From: an uncultured Oxalobacteraceae bacterium
GTDB lineage: Bacteria > Pseudomonadota > Gammaproteobacteria > Burkholderiales > Burkholderiaceae_D
DNA length: 64,000 bases
Direction of reading: 5' to 3'
Assembly (NCBI GenBank): GCA_903893945.1
Contig: CAITOF010000101.1
Location: 1 to 64,000, forward strand
Position 1 is the first letter of the stretch; each line of letters begins with the position of its first letter. A program made the position numbers and the translations under genes. This document shows, piece by piece, positions 53,535 to 63,521 of the stretch. Under the pieces are notes generated by a model. The model did no database searches. It was not told where the DNA came from and saw nothing but the letters and a program-made list of their open reading frames with translations.

Positions 53535-54623
53535 ATGTGGATTCAACTTTTCATTACTGCATTGCTGGTAGCCACCTTGCCCTTGTCGGTGATCTGGGTT
53601 TCAAGTGACGTCAACAAATACCGAAAACTTGTGTTTGTGACGCTATTTCTGACGTTTGACCTGATTGTATTTGGTGCATTTACCCGGCTGACCGATTCAG
53701 GACTCGGATGCCCGGACTGGCCGGGTTGTTATGGCCAGTCCAACCCGTTCATTGCGCATGCGCAAATCAGTGCGGCACAAGCTGTGATGCCACAAGGTCC
53801 GGTGACCCATTTCAAAGCGTGGATCGAAATGATCCACCGCTACATTGCCATGTCGGTCGGTATTCTGATCGTCGCGCAAATGGTCATCGCCTGGGTCAAA
53901 CGCAAGCAATTTGCCGGTGCCCCGTTGTATGCGACGGTTCTTTTTTTCTTCGTCTGTTTGCAGGGCGCGTTCGGTATGTGGACCGTGACCCTGAAACTGC
54001 AACCGATTATCGTCACCACACACTTGCTGCTTGGCATGATATTGCTGGCGATGCTCACCTGGCTGGCAGCGCGGATACAATTTTCGTCTGCAACACGGAT
54101 GAAGATACGGATTCCCCATGAAGCCTTAAATTTGAAGTGGGCGGCACGTCTCGCATGGCTGATTCTGTTGATGCAGATTGCGCTGGGTGGCTGGGTAAGT
54201 ACCAACTATGCTGTTCTGGCCTGTACCGATTATCCCTTGTGTCAGGGCGCGGTTATACCGACGATGGATTTTGACCAGGGTTTCAGTGCCTGGCGCGAGC
54301 TCGGCAAAACAGCGGGGGGCGATTATTTATCGTTTGCTGCGCTGACAGCAATCCACTGGACTCATCGCAATTTCGCATGGTTGGTCATCGTGAGTTCGGG
54401 TTATGTGGCGTTACGCGCGAGGAAACTGAGTGGACTCAATAAAATTGCCAACGCTGTGCTTGCTGTTTTGCTTGTTCAATTCTGTACCGGGCTTACCACC
54501 ATACTTTTGAACTGGCCATTACCTTTGGCCGTGTTACACAACGCGGGCGCGGCATTGCTCCTGGCTTTGATGACCGTGTTAAACTACCGGGTTCAAGTCC
54601 CTGTCGATCAACGTCGCCAATAG
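53535..54623 (+). CDS. ctaA: Heme A synthase (COX15/CtaA)
   Basis: Converts heme O to heme A for the oxidase. The 362-residue protein has about eight transmembrane helices. Heme- and substrate-ligand His residues are visible in EMIHRYIAM (near 101), TTHLLLG (near 163), AIHWTHRN (near 275) and VLHNAGAA (near 336). The first loop [20 protein letters not shown] with its Cys pair is characteristic. It starts eight bases after the SCO-like gene and is followed by ctaB, the normal partner. Confidence 0.95.
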   Translation: MWIQLFITALLVATLPLSVIWVSSDVNKYRKLVFVTLFLTFDLIVFGAFTRLTDSGLGCPDWPGCYGQSNPFIAHAQISAAQAVMPQGPVTHFKAWIEMIHRYIAMSVGILIVAQMVIAWVKRKQFAGAPLYATVLFFFVCLQGAFGMWTVTLKLQPIIVTTHLLLGMILLAMLTWLAARIQFSSATRMKIRIPHEALNLKWAARLAWLILLMQIALGGWVSTNYAVLACTDYPLCQGAVIPTMDFDQGFSAWRELGKTAGGDYLSFAALTAIHWTHRNFAWLVIVSSGYVALRARKLSGLNKIANAVLAVLLVQFCTGLTTILLNWPLPLAVLHNAGAALLLALMTVLNYRVQVPVDQRRQ

Positions 54624-54648
54624 ACCTCACACGATAACCAACGAGTTT

Positions 54649-55533
54649 ATGAATACCATGGCAGCTCACCCAAGTCGGATTTCACAGTATCTGGCGTTAA
54701 CCAAACCGCGCGTTACACAGCTTGCGGTTTTTTGCTCGGTCATTGGTATGTTTTTGGCAACGCCCGACCTGCCCGACTGGCACCTTGTTATCGCGGCGGC
54801 GGCGGGGATCTGGCTGCTGGCAGGTGCTGCGTTTGCAATCAACTGTCTGGTGGAGCGCGAAATCGATTCACGCATGGCGCGCACGGCACGACGTGCTTCC
54901 GCACAAGGTGAAATTTCGGTGCAGCAGATTTGCCTGTTTTCAGCCGTCATTGGTGGCGCCGGGATGTGGGTGCTCTACTTTCTCGTCAACCCGTTGACGA
55001 TGTGGCTTACGTTCGCCACATTTATTGGCTATGCGGTGATTTACACCATACTGCTCAAACCAGCGACGCCGCAGAACATCGTTATCGGGGGACTATCCGG
55101 GGCGATGCCGCCTGCACTGGGCTGGGCCGCCATTGCCAATGATGTGCCAATGCAGGCGTGGCTGCTGGTTCTGATCATATTTGTCTGGACCCCGCCTCAT
55201 TTTTGGGCATTAGCGTTATACCGCCGTGACGATTATGCGAAATCCGGCTTGCCCATGCTGCCGATTACCCATGGCATGAAGTTTACAGGTTTGCATATCT
55301 GGTTATATACGATTGTACTGGTTGCCACGACCGCTTTGCCGTTCGTGGTTCGTATGAGTGGCCTGATTTATCTGGTCAGCGCGATGGGATTGGGTGGCGT
55401 GTTCTTATATTTTTCCTGGCAGCTATATCAGCATTATAATGATCTGATGGCGCGCAAGACATTTACGTTCTCGATCATTTATTTATCGCTACTGTTTGCC
55501 GCATTGCTGGTTGATCATTATTTGAAATTCTGA
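54649..55533 (+). CDS. ctaB: Protoheme IX farnesyltransferase (heme O synthase)
   Basis: Adds a farnesyl group to heme B to give heme O, substrate of CtaA. The 294-residue polytopic protein (about nine helices) belongs to the UbiA family. The first substrate motif reads [18 protein letters not shown] (near 66-83), with Glu where many homologues have Asp; I recall this variant in other betaproteobacteria. [13 protein letters not shown] near 146 and the [21 protein letters not shown] block are intact. ATG 54649 is used; ATG 54658 is possible. Confidence 0.95.
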   Translation: MNTMAAHPSRISQYLALTKPRVTQLAVFCSVIGMFLATPDLPDWHLVIAAAAGIWLLAGAAFAINCLVEREIDSRMARTARRASAQGEISVQQICLFSAVIGGAGMWVLYFLVNPLTMWLTFATFIGYAVIYTILLKPATPQNIVIGGLSGAMPPALGWAAIANDVPMQAWLLVLIIFVWTPPHFWALALYRRDDYAKSGLPMLPITHGMKFTGLHIWLYTIVLVATTALPFVVRMSGLIYLVSAMGLGGVFLYFSWQLYQHYNDLMARKTFTFSIIYLSLLFAALLVDHYLKF

Positions 55534-55575
55534 TCTGCCGGGTTAATTTTCATTCCTGTCTTCACTTGCCAAAAC

Positions 55576-56154
55576 ATGAAAAAATCCATTGTTTTTCTCA
55601 GTCTGTTGCTGTCGTTATGCGCCTGCAATCAGGCCACCAAACTTGATTTTAAAAGCACCGATGTGACTGGCCTGGAATACGCCAGCGATTTCAGTATGCC
55701 TGATTTTAACGGCAAATTACGTCATCTGTCGGATTTCAAAGGTAAAGTGGTCGTGATGTTTTTCGGTTATACCCAATGCCCCGACGTCTGCCCGACAACA
55801 ATGGCAGAACTTGCCGATGTCATGAAACAGCTGGGACCGTCTGCAGATCAGGTTCAGGTGCTGTTTGTCAGCCTGGATCCGGAACGCGATACACCGAAAC
55901 TGCTTTCCCAGTATGTTCCCAATTTTGACAAACGGTTTTTAGGTCTGGTTGGCGATCAGGCTGCCACGCAGAAAATTGCCAAGGATTTTAAAATTTTCTA
56001 TGAAAAAGTTCCGGGTAAAACACCGGATAGCTACACCATCGATCATAGTGCCGGCAGCTATGTGTTTGACAAGGAAGGCCATATTCGCCTCTTTGTGCGA
56101 TTCAACCAGGGACCTGATCCTATCGTTCACGACCTCAGACTTTTGTTGAATTGA
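55576..56154 (+). CDS. SCO-family copper chaperone lipoprotein
   Basis: A 192-residue predicted lipoprotein (LCAC near residues 14-17) of the SCO1/SenC family that metallates Cu(A) of subunit II. The CxxxC motif (QCPDVCPTT, near 67-71) and the conserved His (YTIDHSAGSYVFD, near 158) complete a copper site. It is the last gene of the cox/heme cluster, 42 bases after ctaB. A good terminator follows. Confidence 0.95.
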   Translation: MKKSIVFLSLLLSLCACNQATKLDFKSTDVTGLEYASDFSMPDFNGKLRHLSDFKGKVVVMFFGYTQCPDVCPTTMAELADVMKQLGPSADQVQVLFVSLDPERDTPKLLSQYVPNFDKRFLGLVGDQAATQKIAKDFKIFYEKVPGKTPDSYTIDHSAGSYVFDKEGHIRLFVRFNQGPDPIVHDLRLLLN

Positions 56155-56192
56155 ACTGACCCAGGCGGGGAATTCCCCTGCCAGAAATAACT

Positions 56193-56230
56193 ATCCCCGG
56201 ACAGCAGGTTACCGCTGTCCGGGGATTTTT
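56193..56230 (+). terminator. Rho-independent terminator at the end of the cox cluster
   Basis: ATCCCCGGACAGC (56193-56205) pairs with GCTGTCCGGGGAT (56214-56226) around an eight-base loop and is followed by Ts to 56230. It lies between the convergent SCO and rpoH genes and can serve the SCO transcript. A further palindrome GGGGAATTCCCC is at 56167-56178. Confidence 0.85.
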
Positions 56231-56263
56231 ACATGGTATTGACGTTGCCGTTGACTGGGTGAA

Positions 56264-57163
56264 TCAGGCAAACTCAGCCAGACTGCCTTTCATTTTTTTC
56301 AGCGCAGCACTTTCAATTTGACGTATACGCTCAGCGGAAACGTTAAACTCAGCAGCCAGATCATGCAATGTCGCGCCGCTGCCATCGTCATTGGCTAACC
56401 AGCGTGCCTCAATGATGCGACGTGAACGAGGGTCCAGCTTGCCCAGCGCAGTTTCCAGGCCTACTGTCTGCAGCTGATCGTAATGTTTTGCTTCGAGCAG
56501 TTGAGTAGGCTCATTATTGTCGCTCGATAAATAGGCAATGGGTGCGAATTTTTCATCGTCATCGTCGGTAGGGCCATCCAGCGCCATGTCATGACCCGAC
56601 AAACGCATTTCCATTTCGATGACTTCTTCGCGTTTGACATCCAGGGTTTTTGCCAACTGATCGATCTGGCCTTGGGTCATACTGTCAAAACCGATTTTGT
56701 GGCTGCGCAAATTAAAAAATAGCTTGCGCTGCGCTTTGGTGGTGGCGACTTTAACCAGACGCCAGTTTTTCAAAATATATTCATGCATTTCTGCTTTAAT
56801 CCAGTGTATGGCGTAAGACACCAGGCGCACACCCTGATCCGGATTAAAACGTTTTACGGCTTTCATCAAGCCTATATTGCCTTCCTGTATCAGGTCTGCA
56901 TGCGGCAAGCCATAGCCCAGATAACCACGGGCAATGGATACCACCAGACGTAGATGTGACATAACCAGCTTCTGGGCGGCGGACAGGTCATTATTGTCCC
57001 GCAAGGCGGTAGCATAAGTTGTTTCTTCTTCCTGGGATAACATCGGCAAACGGTTCACAGCCGATATGTAGGCATCAATATTGCCCAGCGTACCAGTAAA
57101 GCCCAAGGCCAACGCGGTTGTGGGCGTTGTGGCTGGTAATGCGGTTGAAGTTGATGGATTCAT
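56264..57163 (-). CDS. rpoH: RNA polymerase sigma-32 factor
   Basis: Heat-shock sigma factor, 299 residues. Region 2 reads GLPHADLIQEGNIGLMKAVKRFNPDQGVRLVSYAIHWIKAEMHEYI. The RpoH box QRKLFFNLR at residues 145-153 is diagnostic and separates it from RpoD and RpoS. Region 4 with ATLHDLAAEFNVSAERIRQIESAALKKM gives the -35 recognition helix-turn-helix. Residues 190-215 hold an acidic insert (PTDDDDEKF). The perfect CIRCE operator 111 bases upstream, next to a consensus -10, predicts direct repression by HrcA. The gene follows ftsX but is separated from it by 247 bases. Confidence 0.97.
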   Translation of the reverse strand: MNPSTSTALPATTPTTALALGFTGTLGNIDAYISAVNRLPMLSQEEETTYATALRDNNDLSAAQKLVMSHLRLVVSIARGYLGYGLPHADLIQEGNIGLMKAVKRFNPDQGVRLVSYAIHWIKAEMHEYILKNWRLVKVATTKAQRKLFFNLRSHKIGFDSMTQGQIDQLAKTLDVKREEVIEMEMRLSGHDMALDGPTDDDDEKFAPIAYLSSDNNEPTQLLEAKHYDQLQTVGLETALGKLDPRSRRIIEARWLANDDGSGATLHDLAAEFNVSAERIRQIESAALKKMKGSLAEFA

Positions 57164-57267
57164 ATGTTTTCCTTATATTTCAAGCCAAGTCGCTCCAGGC
57201 TAGTCAGAAAATATTGCTTAAAAAATAACTCAATCAAGCAATCCTGAGGACGTTCAATCATATGACT

Positions 57268-57273
57268 ATTATA
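57268..57273 (-). promoter_or_regulatory. -10 box of the rpoH promoter
   Basis: Read on the minus strand, the bases are TATAAT, a perfect -10 hexamer directly adjoining the CIRCE element. A clear -35 at 16-18 bases was not found because that space is occupied by the CIRCE element itself. Confidence 0.55.
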
Positions 57274-57300
57274 TTAGCACTCAAACTCGAAGAGTGCTAA
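57274..57300. promoter_or_regulatory. CIRCE element, HrcA operator of rpoH
   Basis: The arms TTAGCACTC (57274-57282) and GAGTGCTAA (57292-57300) are a perfect 9-bp inverted repeat with a nine-base spacer, identical to the CIRCE consensus. It immediately precedes the -10 box of the minus-strand rpoH gene, so HrcA binding there should block RNA polymerase. CIRCE is best known at groESL and dnaK/hrcA operons; I recall comparative work predicting it upstream of rpoH in betaproteobacteria. Confidence 0.93.
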
Positions 57301-57410
57301 TTATTCCCTATTCTTGTAAAAACTTGTATCTGATAGCTGCTGAACGACACGCCAGGCACTCAGTAAGCCGTTGAAAAATGGAGGCTGGGAAACAAAGCAG
57401 GCTGCTGCCA

Positions 57411-58349
57411 TTAATTGAGTTGGCTAACCTGATGTCGAACCGACAAGTAGGCGCCGAACAAGCCTAAAAAGGTACTCGAAATGAGTAAATAGGCACTGAA
57501 TAGTAAATTTAAAGGGGTTAGCTGAAATTCTGAGCCGTATAAGCTGGCAAATTCATGGATCACCTGGTTCATGGGTTGTAAAGCCGCAGCCACAATCGCT
57601 AAAGCAGCCAGTCCGGCGACAAGACCCAGAATTGCGCCGGTGTAGTAATAGGGTCGGCGGATATAGGGGTTGGTGGCCCCCAGAAGCCGGATGACCCGGA
57701 TTTCAGCACGATGCGACAATACCTGCAAACGTGTCGCATTGAAAACCACCGTGATAACGACGATGCCAAGCAGGATGGCGAGCGCCACCAGCCCATATTG
57801 GGCAATGTGCATGAGTGCGGCCAGGCGTTTAATCCAGTTGGAATCCACCTGTACGTGATCGGTTTCCGGCAATTTTTGCAGTTGCGCCGCCAGTGCTTCA
57901 ATTTTGACCGGACTGGCTTGCTGGGTGGTGACGTCAAAATGCTGTTCGAAGTTGAGTACATACGCATCGGGTAACGGATTTTCACCCAATGTGGCCAGCA
58001 CGTCGCCCAAACCTGACTTGCTTTGCAGCGCACTCAGGGCAGCCTCTTTGGGAACAAAGGCAATCCTGGCAGGCGTCCCGGCATTTTTAATCATTTTCCT
58101 GATCGTGTCACCCAGTGCGGTAGCATCACTGCGGGTGATGTCTGTTTTCAGGAACAGGCTTAATTCGGGCTCGATCGATAACTGTGTGGATATCGGAAGA
58201 ATATTCTCAACCAGGGTCAGGCCCGAGACGGGCAGGGAAAGCGCCACCGCAATAACAAGGACATTGAACAGAAAATTACCCGGCGCGCTGCCGATCTGTC
58301 TGGCGGCATTGATACCGGCACCAATATGTTGACTGATCCAGGTTTTCAT
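57411..58349 (-). CDS. ftsX: Cell-division membrane protein FtsX
   Basis: A 312-residue permease-like partner of FtsE that controls murein hydrolases at the septum. One N-terminal transmembrane helix (about 25-47) and three helices in the last third enclose a periplasmic extracellular loop (about 50-165). The FtsX pattern AEIRVIRLLGATNPYIRRPYYYTGAILGL (about 217-246) is present. It overlaps or lies 13 bases from ftsE, so the pair is co-transcribed, in the order ftsY-ftsE-ftsX. Confidence 0.95.
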   Translation of the reverse strand: MKTWISQHIGAGINAARQIGSAPGNFLFNVLVIAVALSLPVSGLTLVENILPISTQLSIEPELSLFLKTDITRSDATALGDTIRKMIKNAGTPARIAFVPKEAALSALQSKSGLGDVLATLGENPLPDAYVLNFEQHFDVTTQQASPVKIEALAAQLQKLPETDHVQVDSNWIKRLAALMHIAQYGLVALAILLGIVVITVVFNATRLQVLSHRAEIRVIRLLGATNPYIRRPYYYTGAILGLVAGLAALAIVAAALQPMNQVIHEFASLYGSEFQLTPLNLLFSAYLLISSTFLGLFGAYLSVRHQVSQLN

Positions 58350-58362
58350 AAGTCGTGATAGG

Positions 58363-59031
58363 TTAAACTGCAGTTTGCCAGCCGGTCGCCTGTTTTCCCT
58401 GATTCAGATAAATCACACGGGTGGCGTTGACCAGAAATTGTTCGTCATGGCTTGAAATAATACAGGTGACGCCGGCGGCCTGGAAGGCTTGCAGTGCATT
58501 CATCACCTGGGTGGCATTGTCGCGATCCAGATAGGCAGTGGGTTCATCCGCCAGAATCAGCTGGGGCCGATTGACAATGGCCCGGGCGATGGCGGCGCGC
58601 TGCTGTTCACCGCCGGACAAGGCAAGAGGATACGCCTCGAGCTTGTCCGATAAATTCATTTTATCGAGTGCCGTGCTGGCACGGATCAATGCTTCATTGC
58701 CTGAAGCGCCGCTGATCAGCATCGGCAGCATGACATTGTCGAGTATGGTGCGATCCAGAAGTAACGCGTGATCCTGCAGTATTAATCCGATATTGCGGCG
58801 AAAGTAGGGCAATGCGGCAGAATTCAATCGTGTTATGTCCTGTTCATTGACGAGTACCTGGCCGCTCGTGGGCCGTTCGATTGCGGCAATCATTTTCAGT
58901 ATGGTCGATTTTCCGGCGCCCGATGGACCGGCCAGAAAAACCAGCTCGCCGCGACCAATCGAAAAAGAAATGTCGGACAAGGCCGATATGCCGGGGGGAA
59001 AGTGCTTGCTGACCTGTTTGAATTCAATCAT
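58363..59031 (-). CDS. ftsE: Cell-division ATP-binding protein FtsE
   Basis: A 222-residue ABC ATPase that drives FtsX-dependent control of septal murein hydrolysis. Walker [10 protein letters not shown] (near 36), Q-loop, signature LSGGEQQR (near 137) and Walker B LILADEPT (near 157) are all present. The start ATG 59031 ([11 protein letters not shown]) has AGGC just ahead; an in-frame TTG at 59043 would add four residues. It lies 39 bases after ftsY. Confidence 0.96.
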   Translation of the reverse strand: MIEFKQVSKHFPPGISALSDISFSIGRGELVFLAGPSGAGKSTILKMIAAIERPTSGQVLVNEQDITRLNSAALPYFRRNIGLILQDHALLLDRTILDNVMLPMLISGASGNEALIRASTALDKMNLSDKLEAYPLALSGGEQQRAAIARAIVNRPQLILADEPTAYLDRDNATQVMNALQAFQAAGVTCIISSHDEQFLVNATRVIYLNQGKQATGWQTAV

Positions 59032-59070
59032 GGTGCCTGACAACTGAGGTGGAATGGTGGATCATTGGTG

Positions 59071-60111
59071 TTATTCATCGAGTAACGCGTCAACAAACTC
59101 GCGCGCATTGAAGGGTTGCAGATCTTCAATTTTCTCACCCACACCAATGAAATACACCGGCACAGGTCGTGTTTTGGCAATCGCAGCCAAAATGCCGCCT
59201 TTCGCTGTGCCATCCAATTTGGTGATGATCAGACCGGTGAGTCCGAGTGCGTCATCAAACGCTTTTACCTGTGTCAACGCGTTCTGTCCGGTATTGCCAT
59301 CGATGACCAGCACTATTTCGTGCGGGGCTGAGTCCAGCGCTTTGGTGACAACACGTTTAATTTTTTTTAGTTCTTCCATTAAATGCAATTGACTGGGCAA
59401 CCGTCCTGCCGTGTCCACCATCACGACGTGAATTCCTTTGGCGACGGCGGAATTGACCGAGTCAAATGCGACAGCGGCCGGATCGCCGGACTCCTGTGAA
59501 ATCACCGACACGTTATTGCGCTCCCCCCAGACGGTCAGCTGTTCTCTCGCAGCAGCGCGAAAGGTATCACCGGCGGCGAGCAGGACCGATTGATGATGGG
59601 TCTGCAGATGTTTGGCCAGTTTGCCGATGGTGGTGGTTTTCCCTGCGCCGTTGACACCGGCAATCATCATCACCAACGGCTGATGGCGACCCAGTTCCAG
59701 CGATTTTTCCAGCGGTGTCAGAAAATCGATCAGTAACGTTTTTAATGCTGCTTTGACCTGACTGGCTTCGGTGAGCTTTTGCTGTTTGACCTGTTTCTTC
59801 AGCTCATCAAGCAAATACAGGGTGGCATCCATGCCGGCATCGGTCATTAATAGCGCAGATTCCAGTTCTTCATACAATTCATCATTAATTCTGGCACCGA
59901 CAAACAGGCTGGTCAGGTTGGTCGATGTCTTGGCAAGACCTGTCTTGAGGCGGTTGAGCCAGGATTTTTTATGTTGATTTGCCTCAGACTGTGACTGATT
60001 ATCCATTCCGGAAGGGGTAACCTGCGGTACAGTTACCGGAGTATTTTCAACTGCCACCGTTGGGTTTGCGACTACGTCAGATCCAGGTTTTTTTTTGAAG
60101 AAACTAAACAT
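59071..60111 (-). CDS. ftsY: Signal recognition particle receptor FtsY
   Basis: SRP receptor GTPase that delivers ribosome-nascent chain complexes to the membrane. The 346-residue chain has a short acidic/Pro-rich N-terminal part (about 1-50), the four-helix N domain and the NG GTPase domain. G motifs are GVNGAGKTTT (near 153), DTAGRL (near 237) and TKLDGTAKGG (near 290). The N-terminal A domain is much shorter than in E. coli FtsY, which is usual in betaproteobacteria. It heads the ftsY-ftsE-ftsX operon and is divergent from rsmD. Confidence 0.96.
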   Translation of the reverse strand: MFSFFKKKPGSDVVANPTVAVENTPVTVPQVTPSGMDNQSQSEANQHKKSWLNRLKTGLAKTSTNLTSLFVGARINDELYEELESALLMTDAGMDATLYLLDELKKQVKQQKLTEASQVKAALKTLLIDFLTPLEKSLELGRHQPLVMMIAGVNGAGKTTTIGKLAKHLQTHHQSVLLAAGDTFRAAAREQLTVWGERNNVSVISQESGDPAAVAFDSVNSAVAKGIHVVMVDTAGRLPSQLHLMEELKKIKRVVTKALDSAPHEIVLVIDGNTGQNALTQVKAFDDALGLTGLIITKLDGTAKGGILAAIAKTRPVPVYFIGVGEKIEDLQPFNAREFVDALLDE

Positions 60112-60214
60112 GTGGGCAGTAATTACCTTGATGATGGGTGGTTGCAGTTGAGTTACGCTACAATGTGCGTCATTTTAGCAGAGGCCACACGCCGAGTCTT
60201 TACCCTATCAAAAA

Positions 60215-60844
60215 ATGCAGAAAAAACCCCTACAACAGGTCCGCATTATCGGGGGACACTGGAAACGCACTCCATTAACCGTGGTGAATGTCCCGGGCTT
60301 GCGTCCGACACCAGACCGGGTGCGTGAAACCGTGTTCAATTGGCTTAATTTTATATTCCAGTCCGATTGGGACAACAAACGTTGTCTGGATCTGTTCGCA
60401 GGGAGCGGCGCTTTGGGATTTGAAGCAGCCAGTCGTGGCGCAGCGCAGGTGACGATCGTGGAATCGCATCCTTTGGCCATAGAACAACTGGAACAGGCGC
60501 GTGACAGGCTCAAAGCACAACAAATTCGCATAATCCGTGGTGATGCTCTGCGGGTGGCACAAAAACTGTCCGTTAATTGTGTACAGGACAGCCTGGCGGA
60601 CCATGGAACGGGCGATGGAAAGTTTGATGTCATTTTTCTTGACCCACCGTTTCATAATGACATTTTAACAAAAGTTTTGCCGATCTGTGCGCCGTTACTG
60701 AATGATAGCGGTTGCCTTTATCTTGAGGCAGAAAAACCAATAACAGCCGAAAGTTTGCCGGAGAGCTTAAAAGAATGGCAAGTATTGCGCTGTGATCGGG
60801 CGGGTAAGGTGTATTTTCATTTGTTGCATCGGGGCGGTCAATGA
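60215..60844 (+). CDS. rsmD: 16S rRNA (guanine(966)-N2)-methyltransferase
   Basis: A 209-residue SAM-dependent methyltransferase that modifies G966 in the 30S subunit. Motif [20 protein letters not shown] (near 57-75) and the catalytic loop FLDPPFHND (near 145) are intact, and the N-terminal [13 protein letters not shown] matches RsmD. It is followed by coaD 64 bases downstream, a conserved pairing. The start ATG at 60215 matches the family N-terminus. Confidence 0.94.
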   Translation: MQKKPLQQVRIIGGHWKRTPLTVVNVPGLRPTPDRVRETVFNWLNFIFQSDWDNKRCLDLFAGSGALGFEAASRGAAQVTIVESHPLAIEQLEQARDRLKAQQIRIIRGDALRVAQKLSVNCVQDSLADHGTGDGKFDVIFLDPPFHNDILTKVLPICAPLLNDSGCLYLEAEKPITAESLPESLKEWQVLRCDRAGKVYFHLLHRGGQ

Positions 60845-60908
60845 AGCGGTTTCTTGCGAAATTCAGGCATAATGCGCATTCTTTATACCAGGACATCGAG
60901 GAGTCAAC

Positions 60909-61436
60909 ATGGTGACTGCAGTCTATCCGGGAACATTTGACCCACTGACAAGGGGGCACGAAGATCTGGTGCGGCGCGCGTCAGGTTTATTTGATACCCT
61001 GGTCGTCGGTGTCGCAGACAGTAAGAACAAGAAACCTTTTTTCTCCCTGGATGAACGATTATCCATCGCCAATGAGGTTCTTGGGCATTATCCCAACGTG
61101 CGTGTCGAGAGTTTTTCCGGGCTATTGAAAGATTTTGTCCGTAAAGTCGATGGTCGCGTGATCGTACGGGGATTGCGTGCGGTATCAGACTTTGAATATG
61201 AATTTCAAATGGCGGGCATGAATCGTTATTTGTTGCCGGATGTTGAAACACTGTTTTTAACGCCGTCGGACCAGTATCAATTCATATCCGGCACCATCGT
61301 ACGGGAAATTGCCCAGTTCGGTGGTGACGTATCCAAATTCGTGTTTCCGTCTGTGGATCGCTGGCTGCAGCAAAAGGTACTGGAAGCGCAGGCCGCGCAG
61401 GTGCCTTTGACCGGAAAAAAAGATAAAGGAAGTTAG
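60909..61436 (+). CDS. coaD: Phosphopantetheine adenylyltransferase
   Basis: Penultimate step of CoA synthesis: 4'-phosphopantetheine plus ATP to dephospho-CoA. The 175-residue chain shows the nucleotidyltransferase motif [15 protein letters not shown] (residues 5-19) and the conserved [10 protein letters not shown] (near 128-137). The [21 protein letters not shown] segment binds phosphopantetheine. The ATG follows GAGGAG at five bases. The next gene is a ferredoxin nine bases later, as in other betaproteobacteria. Confidence 0.96.
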   Translation: MVTAVYPGTFDPLTRGHEDLVRRASGLFDTLVVGVADSKNKKPFFSLDERLSIANEVLGHYPNVRVESFSGLLKDFVRKVDGRVIVRGLRAVSDFEYEFQMAGMNRYLLPDVETLFLTPSDQYQFISGTIVREIAQFGGDVSKFVFPSVDRWLQQKVLEAQAAQVPLTGKKDKGS

Positions 61437-61700
<264 letters not shown>

Positions 61701-61719
61701 GAATACAGACTAACCAGAC

Positions 61720-61755
61720 AATAAAGCCCGGCGCAACGACCGGGCTTTATTTTTT
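61720..61755 (+). terminator. Rho-independent terminator after the ferredoxin gene
   Basis: AATAAAGCCCGG (61720-61731) pairs with CCGGGCTTTATT (61740-61751) around an eight-base loop and is followed by a T-run to 61755. It ends the rsmD-coaD-ferredoxin transcript. Confidence 0.88.
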
Positions 61756-61934
61756 CAGTCAGTCCCCTGACATTGAATGCGGATTGCGCAACGCCTGATC
61801 GGGTGCGCGCTCGCGTTGCCATGTCCGTACCGATGCTGGCCGGTGCAATTGCCAACCCGGTTCAGTTGGCGCCGCTTTACAGACCAATTCGAATCGACGA
61901 TCATGGCACTTTGCCATAAATCGGGTTGCAAATC

Positions 61935-62966
61935 ATGGATACTCATCAGACTATGCATCAACAATGGATTTATCGACAACACCCCAGCGGTCTGGTTGGC
62001 CCGGAGCATTACGAACTGGTTCAGCAACCGCTGTCGACGGAACTTTCAGCGGGTGAGGTGCTGGTAAAAACGAGTTTTATCAGTGTGGATCCGTACATGC
62101 GGATCAACCAGTCGCTGAAACCCACCTATAACGCAGAGCCTCATCCGCTGGACATTGTCCAGTCGGCAGGCGCTGTCGGTGAAGTGATTGCTTCACAATC
62201 GACCGGATTTGCGGTGGGCGACTGGGTCGAAGGCATGCTGGGGTGGCAAACGCATGCGCGTGTCCACGGTGGTGTATTGCGTAAGCTTGACCCGTTACAG
62301 GCACCCGTCAGCACGGCGCTTGGGGTTCTGGGCATGCCAGGACGTACTGCATGGTTTGGCCTGACAGAATCGGGTCGCCCCCATGCGGGTGAAGTGGTTG
62401 TTGTTTCAGGTGCGGCGGGTGCTGTGGGATCTCTGGTGGCACAATTTGCGAGGCACCACGGTTGTAAAGTGCTGGGTATTGCCGGTGGCCCATCCAAATG
62501 TGCGTGGCTGACCGAAACGTTAAATCTGGACTGGGCACTGGATTACAAAGAATTCGCAGATGCAGAAACATTGAGCCGTGCAATCAAATCCAGAACGGGC
62601 GGCGTCGACGTTTATTTTGATAACGTCGGAGGCTGGATCACTGATGCGATTTTTCCGATAATTAACCGACGGGCGCGTATGGTTATTTGCGGTTCAATCA
62701 GTCAGTATTCGGGCGGACTCGATGTGCCTGAAATGGGGCCGCGCTTCCTGCACCACATGCTGTATCAGCGCGCCACGATTCAGGGTATGCTGGCGCGCGA
62801 TTATGTGCATCGCATGGATGAAATGGTTCGTATTGTCGGCCCGATGGTAAAGAGCGGCGACATTCTGTTTGAAGAAACCATCGTCCACGGCTTCGAGGAA
62901 CTTCCGGCCACTTTGCGTTCACTGTTTACCGGCGATCATCGCGGCAAATTACTGGTCAGGGTTTAA
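61935..62966 (+). CDS. Zinc-independent MDR-type NADP-dependent oxidoreductase
   Basis: A 343-residue medium-chain reductase of the leukotriene B4 dehydrogenase/CurA-like group, reducing C=C bonds of activated enones with NADPH. The N-terminal GroES-like domain (about 1-130, SVDPYMRI) precedes a Rossmann domain with SGAAGAVGSLVAQFA (near 159-173) and VDVYFDNVGG. No structural zinc Cys cluster is visible. The ATG at 61935 is used; TTG 61926 is possible. The 234-base upstream gap holds the ferredoxin terminator and nothing else clear. Confidence 0.87.
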   Translation: MDTHQTMHQQWIYRQHPSGLVGPEHYELVQQPLSTELSAGEVLVKTSFISVDPYMRINQSLKPTYNAEPHPLDIVQSAGAVGEVIASQSTGFAVGDWVEGMLGWQTHARVHGGVLRKLDPLQAPVSTALGVLGMPGRTAWFGLTESGRPHAGEVVVVSGAAGAVGSLVAQFARHHGCKVLGIAGGPSKCAWLTETLNLDWALDYKEFADAETLSRAIKSRTGGVDVYFDNVGGWITDAIFPIINRRARMVICGSISQYSGGLDVPEMGPRFLHHMLYQRATIQGMLARDYVHRMDEMVRIVGPMVKSGDILFEETIVHGFEELPATLRSLFTGDHRGKLLVRV

Positions 62967-63017
62967 TGCCGGATTCGAGCCCGTCAGCCAGTCTGCCGGG
63001 CCCGTTGTGGCGGGCTG

Positions 63018-63443
63018 TTAATTGCTTGAAAATACCAGCAGTCCTGCATTTATCCAGAGGAAGACCAGAACAACGTTACTCAGCGCGAATGCGGTGAGTC
63101 GATGCAGTATATGGTTGGAGGTGAGATGAATCAGGCTGTGAATGACACGCAGGCCAACAAAGGCCCAGGCTAGCGTCAGCGTCATCGGCGAGTGTGCGCC
63201 GGTGAGACAGAAAATCATGCACACGACATAGAACAAAACAGGCAGCTCCAGCAGATTCATGTAGTTTCTGTTTGGTATGCTGACTTCAGCGGGGACCCGG
63301 GCCGATTCGCCCAGCCTGAAATCATTGGCTGCCACTTCACGGCGTAATGCAGAGCGGATGCGCCGGTATGGAATAAGCAGAAGCACCAGACCCGTCCACG
63401 CCGCCAAGGCGAACACCGGTCCAAGAAGCGGAAAATCGTGCAT
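63018..63443 (-). CDS. MAPEG-family membrane protein
   Basis: A 141-residue protein with four transmembrane helices. The MAPEG pattern NRNYMNLLELPVLFYVVCMIF (about 58-78), then AWAFVGLRVIHSLIHLTSNHILHRL (about 91-115), is clear. It differs strongly from the one at 24174-24551, so they are not a recent duplication. Glutathione or peroxidase activity is possible for the family but not proven here. It lies between two convergent or unrelated genes and appears monocistronic. Confidence 0.82.
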   Translation of the reverse strand: MHDFPLLGPVFALAAWTGLVLLLIPYRRIRSALRREVAANDFRLGESARVPAEVSIPNRNYMNLLELPVLFYVVCMIFCLTGAHSPMTLTLAWAFVGLRVIHSLIHLTSNHILHRLTAFALSNVVLVFLWINAGLLVFSSN

Positions 63444-63521
63444 GCATACCTCCAGGTCTGGTGACGCCGGCCGACCGGCTATCGTCTGTGTAAGAGCGTT
63501 GAACGAATGACCGATACCTCG

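Noticed and set aside
56167-56178. GGGGAATTCCCC palindrome as a separate regulatory site
   Set aside because: It lies in the terminator region between two convergent genes, where extra dyads are common, so it is not counted as an operator.
61777-62067. 96-codon frame before the MDR reductase
   Set aside because: It overlaps the well-supported reductase in another frame and its residue use (many Cys, Trp, Arg) is typical of shadows.
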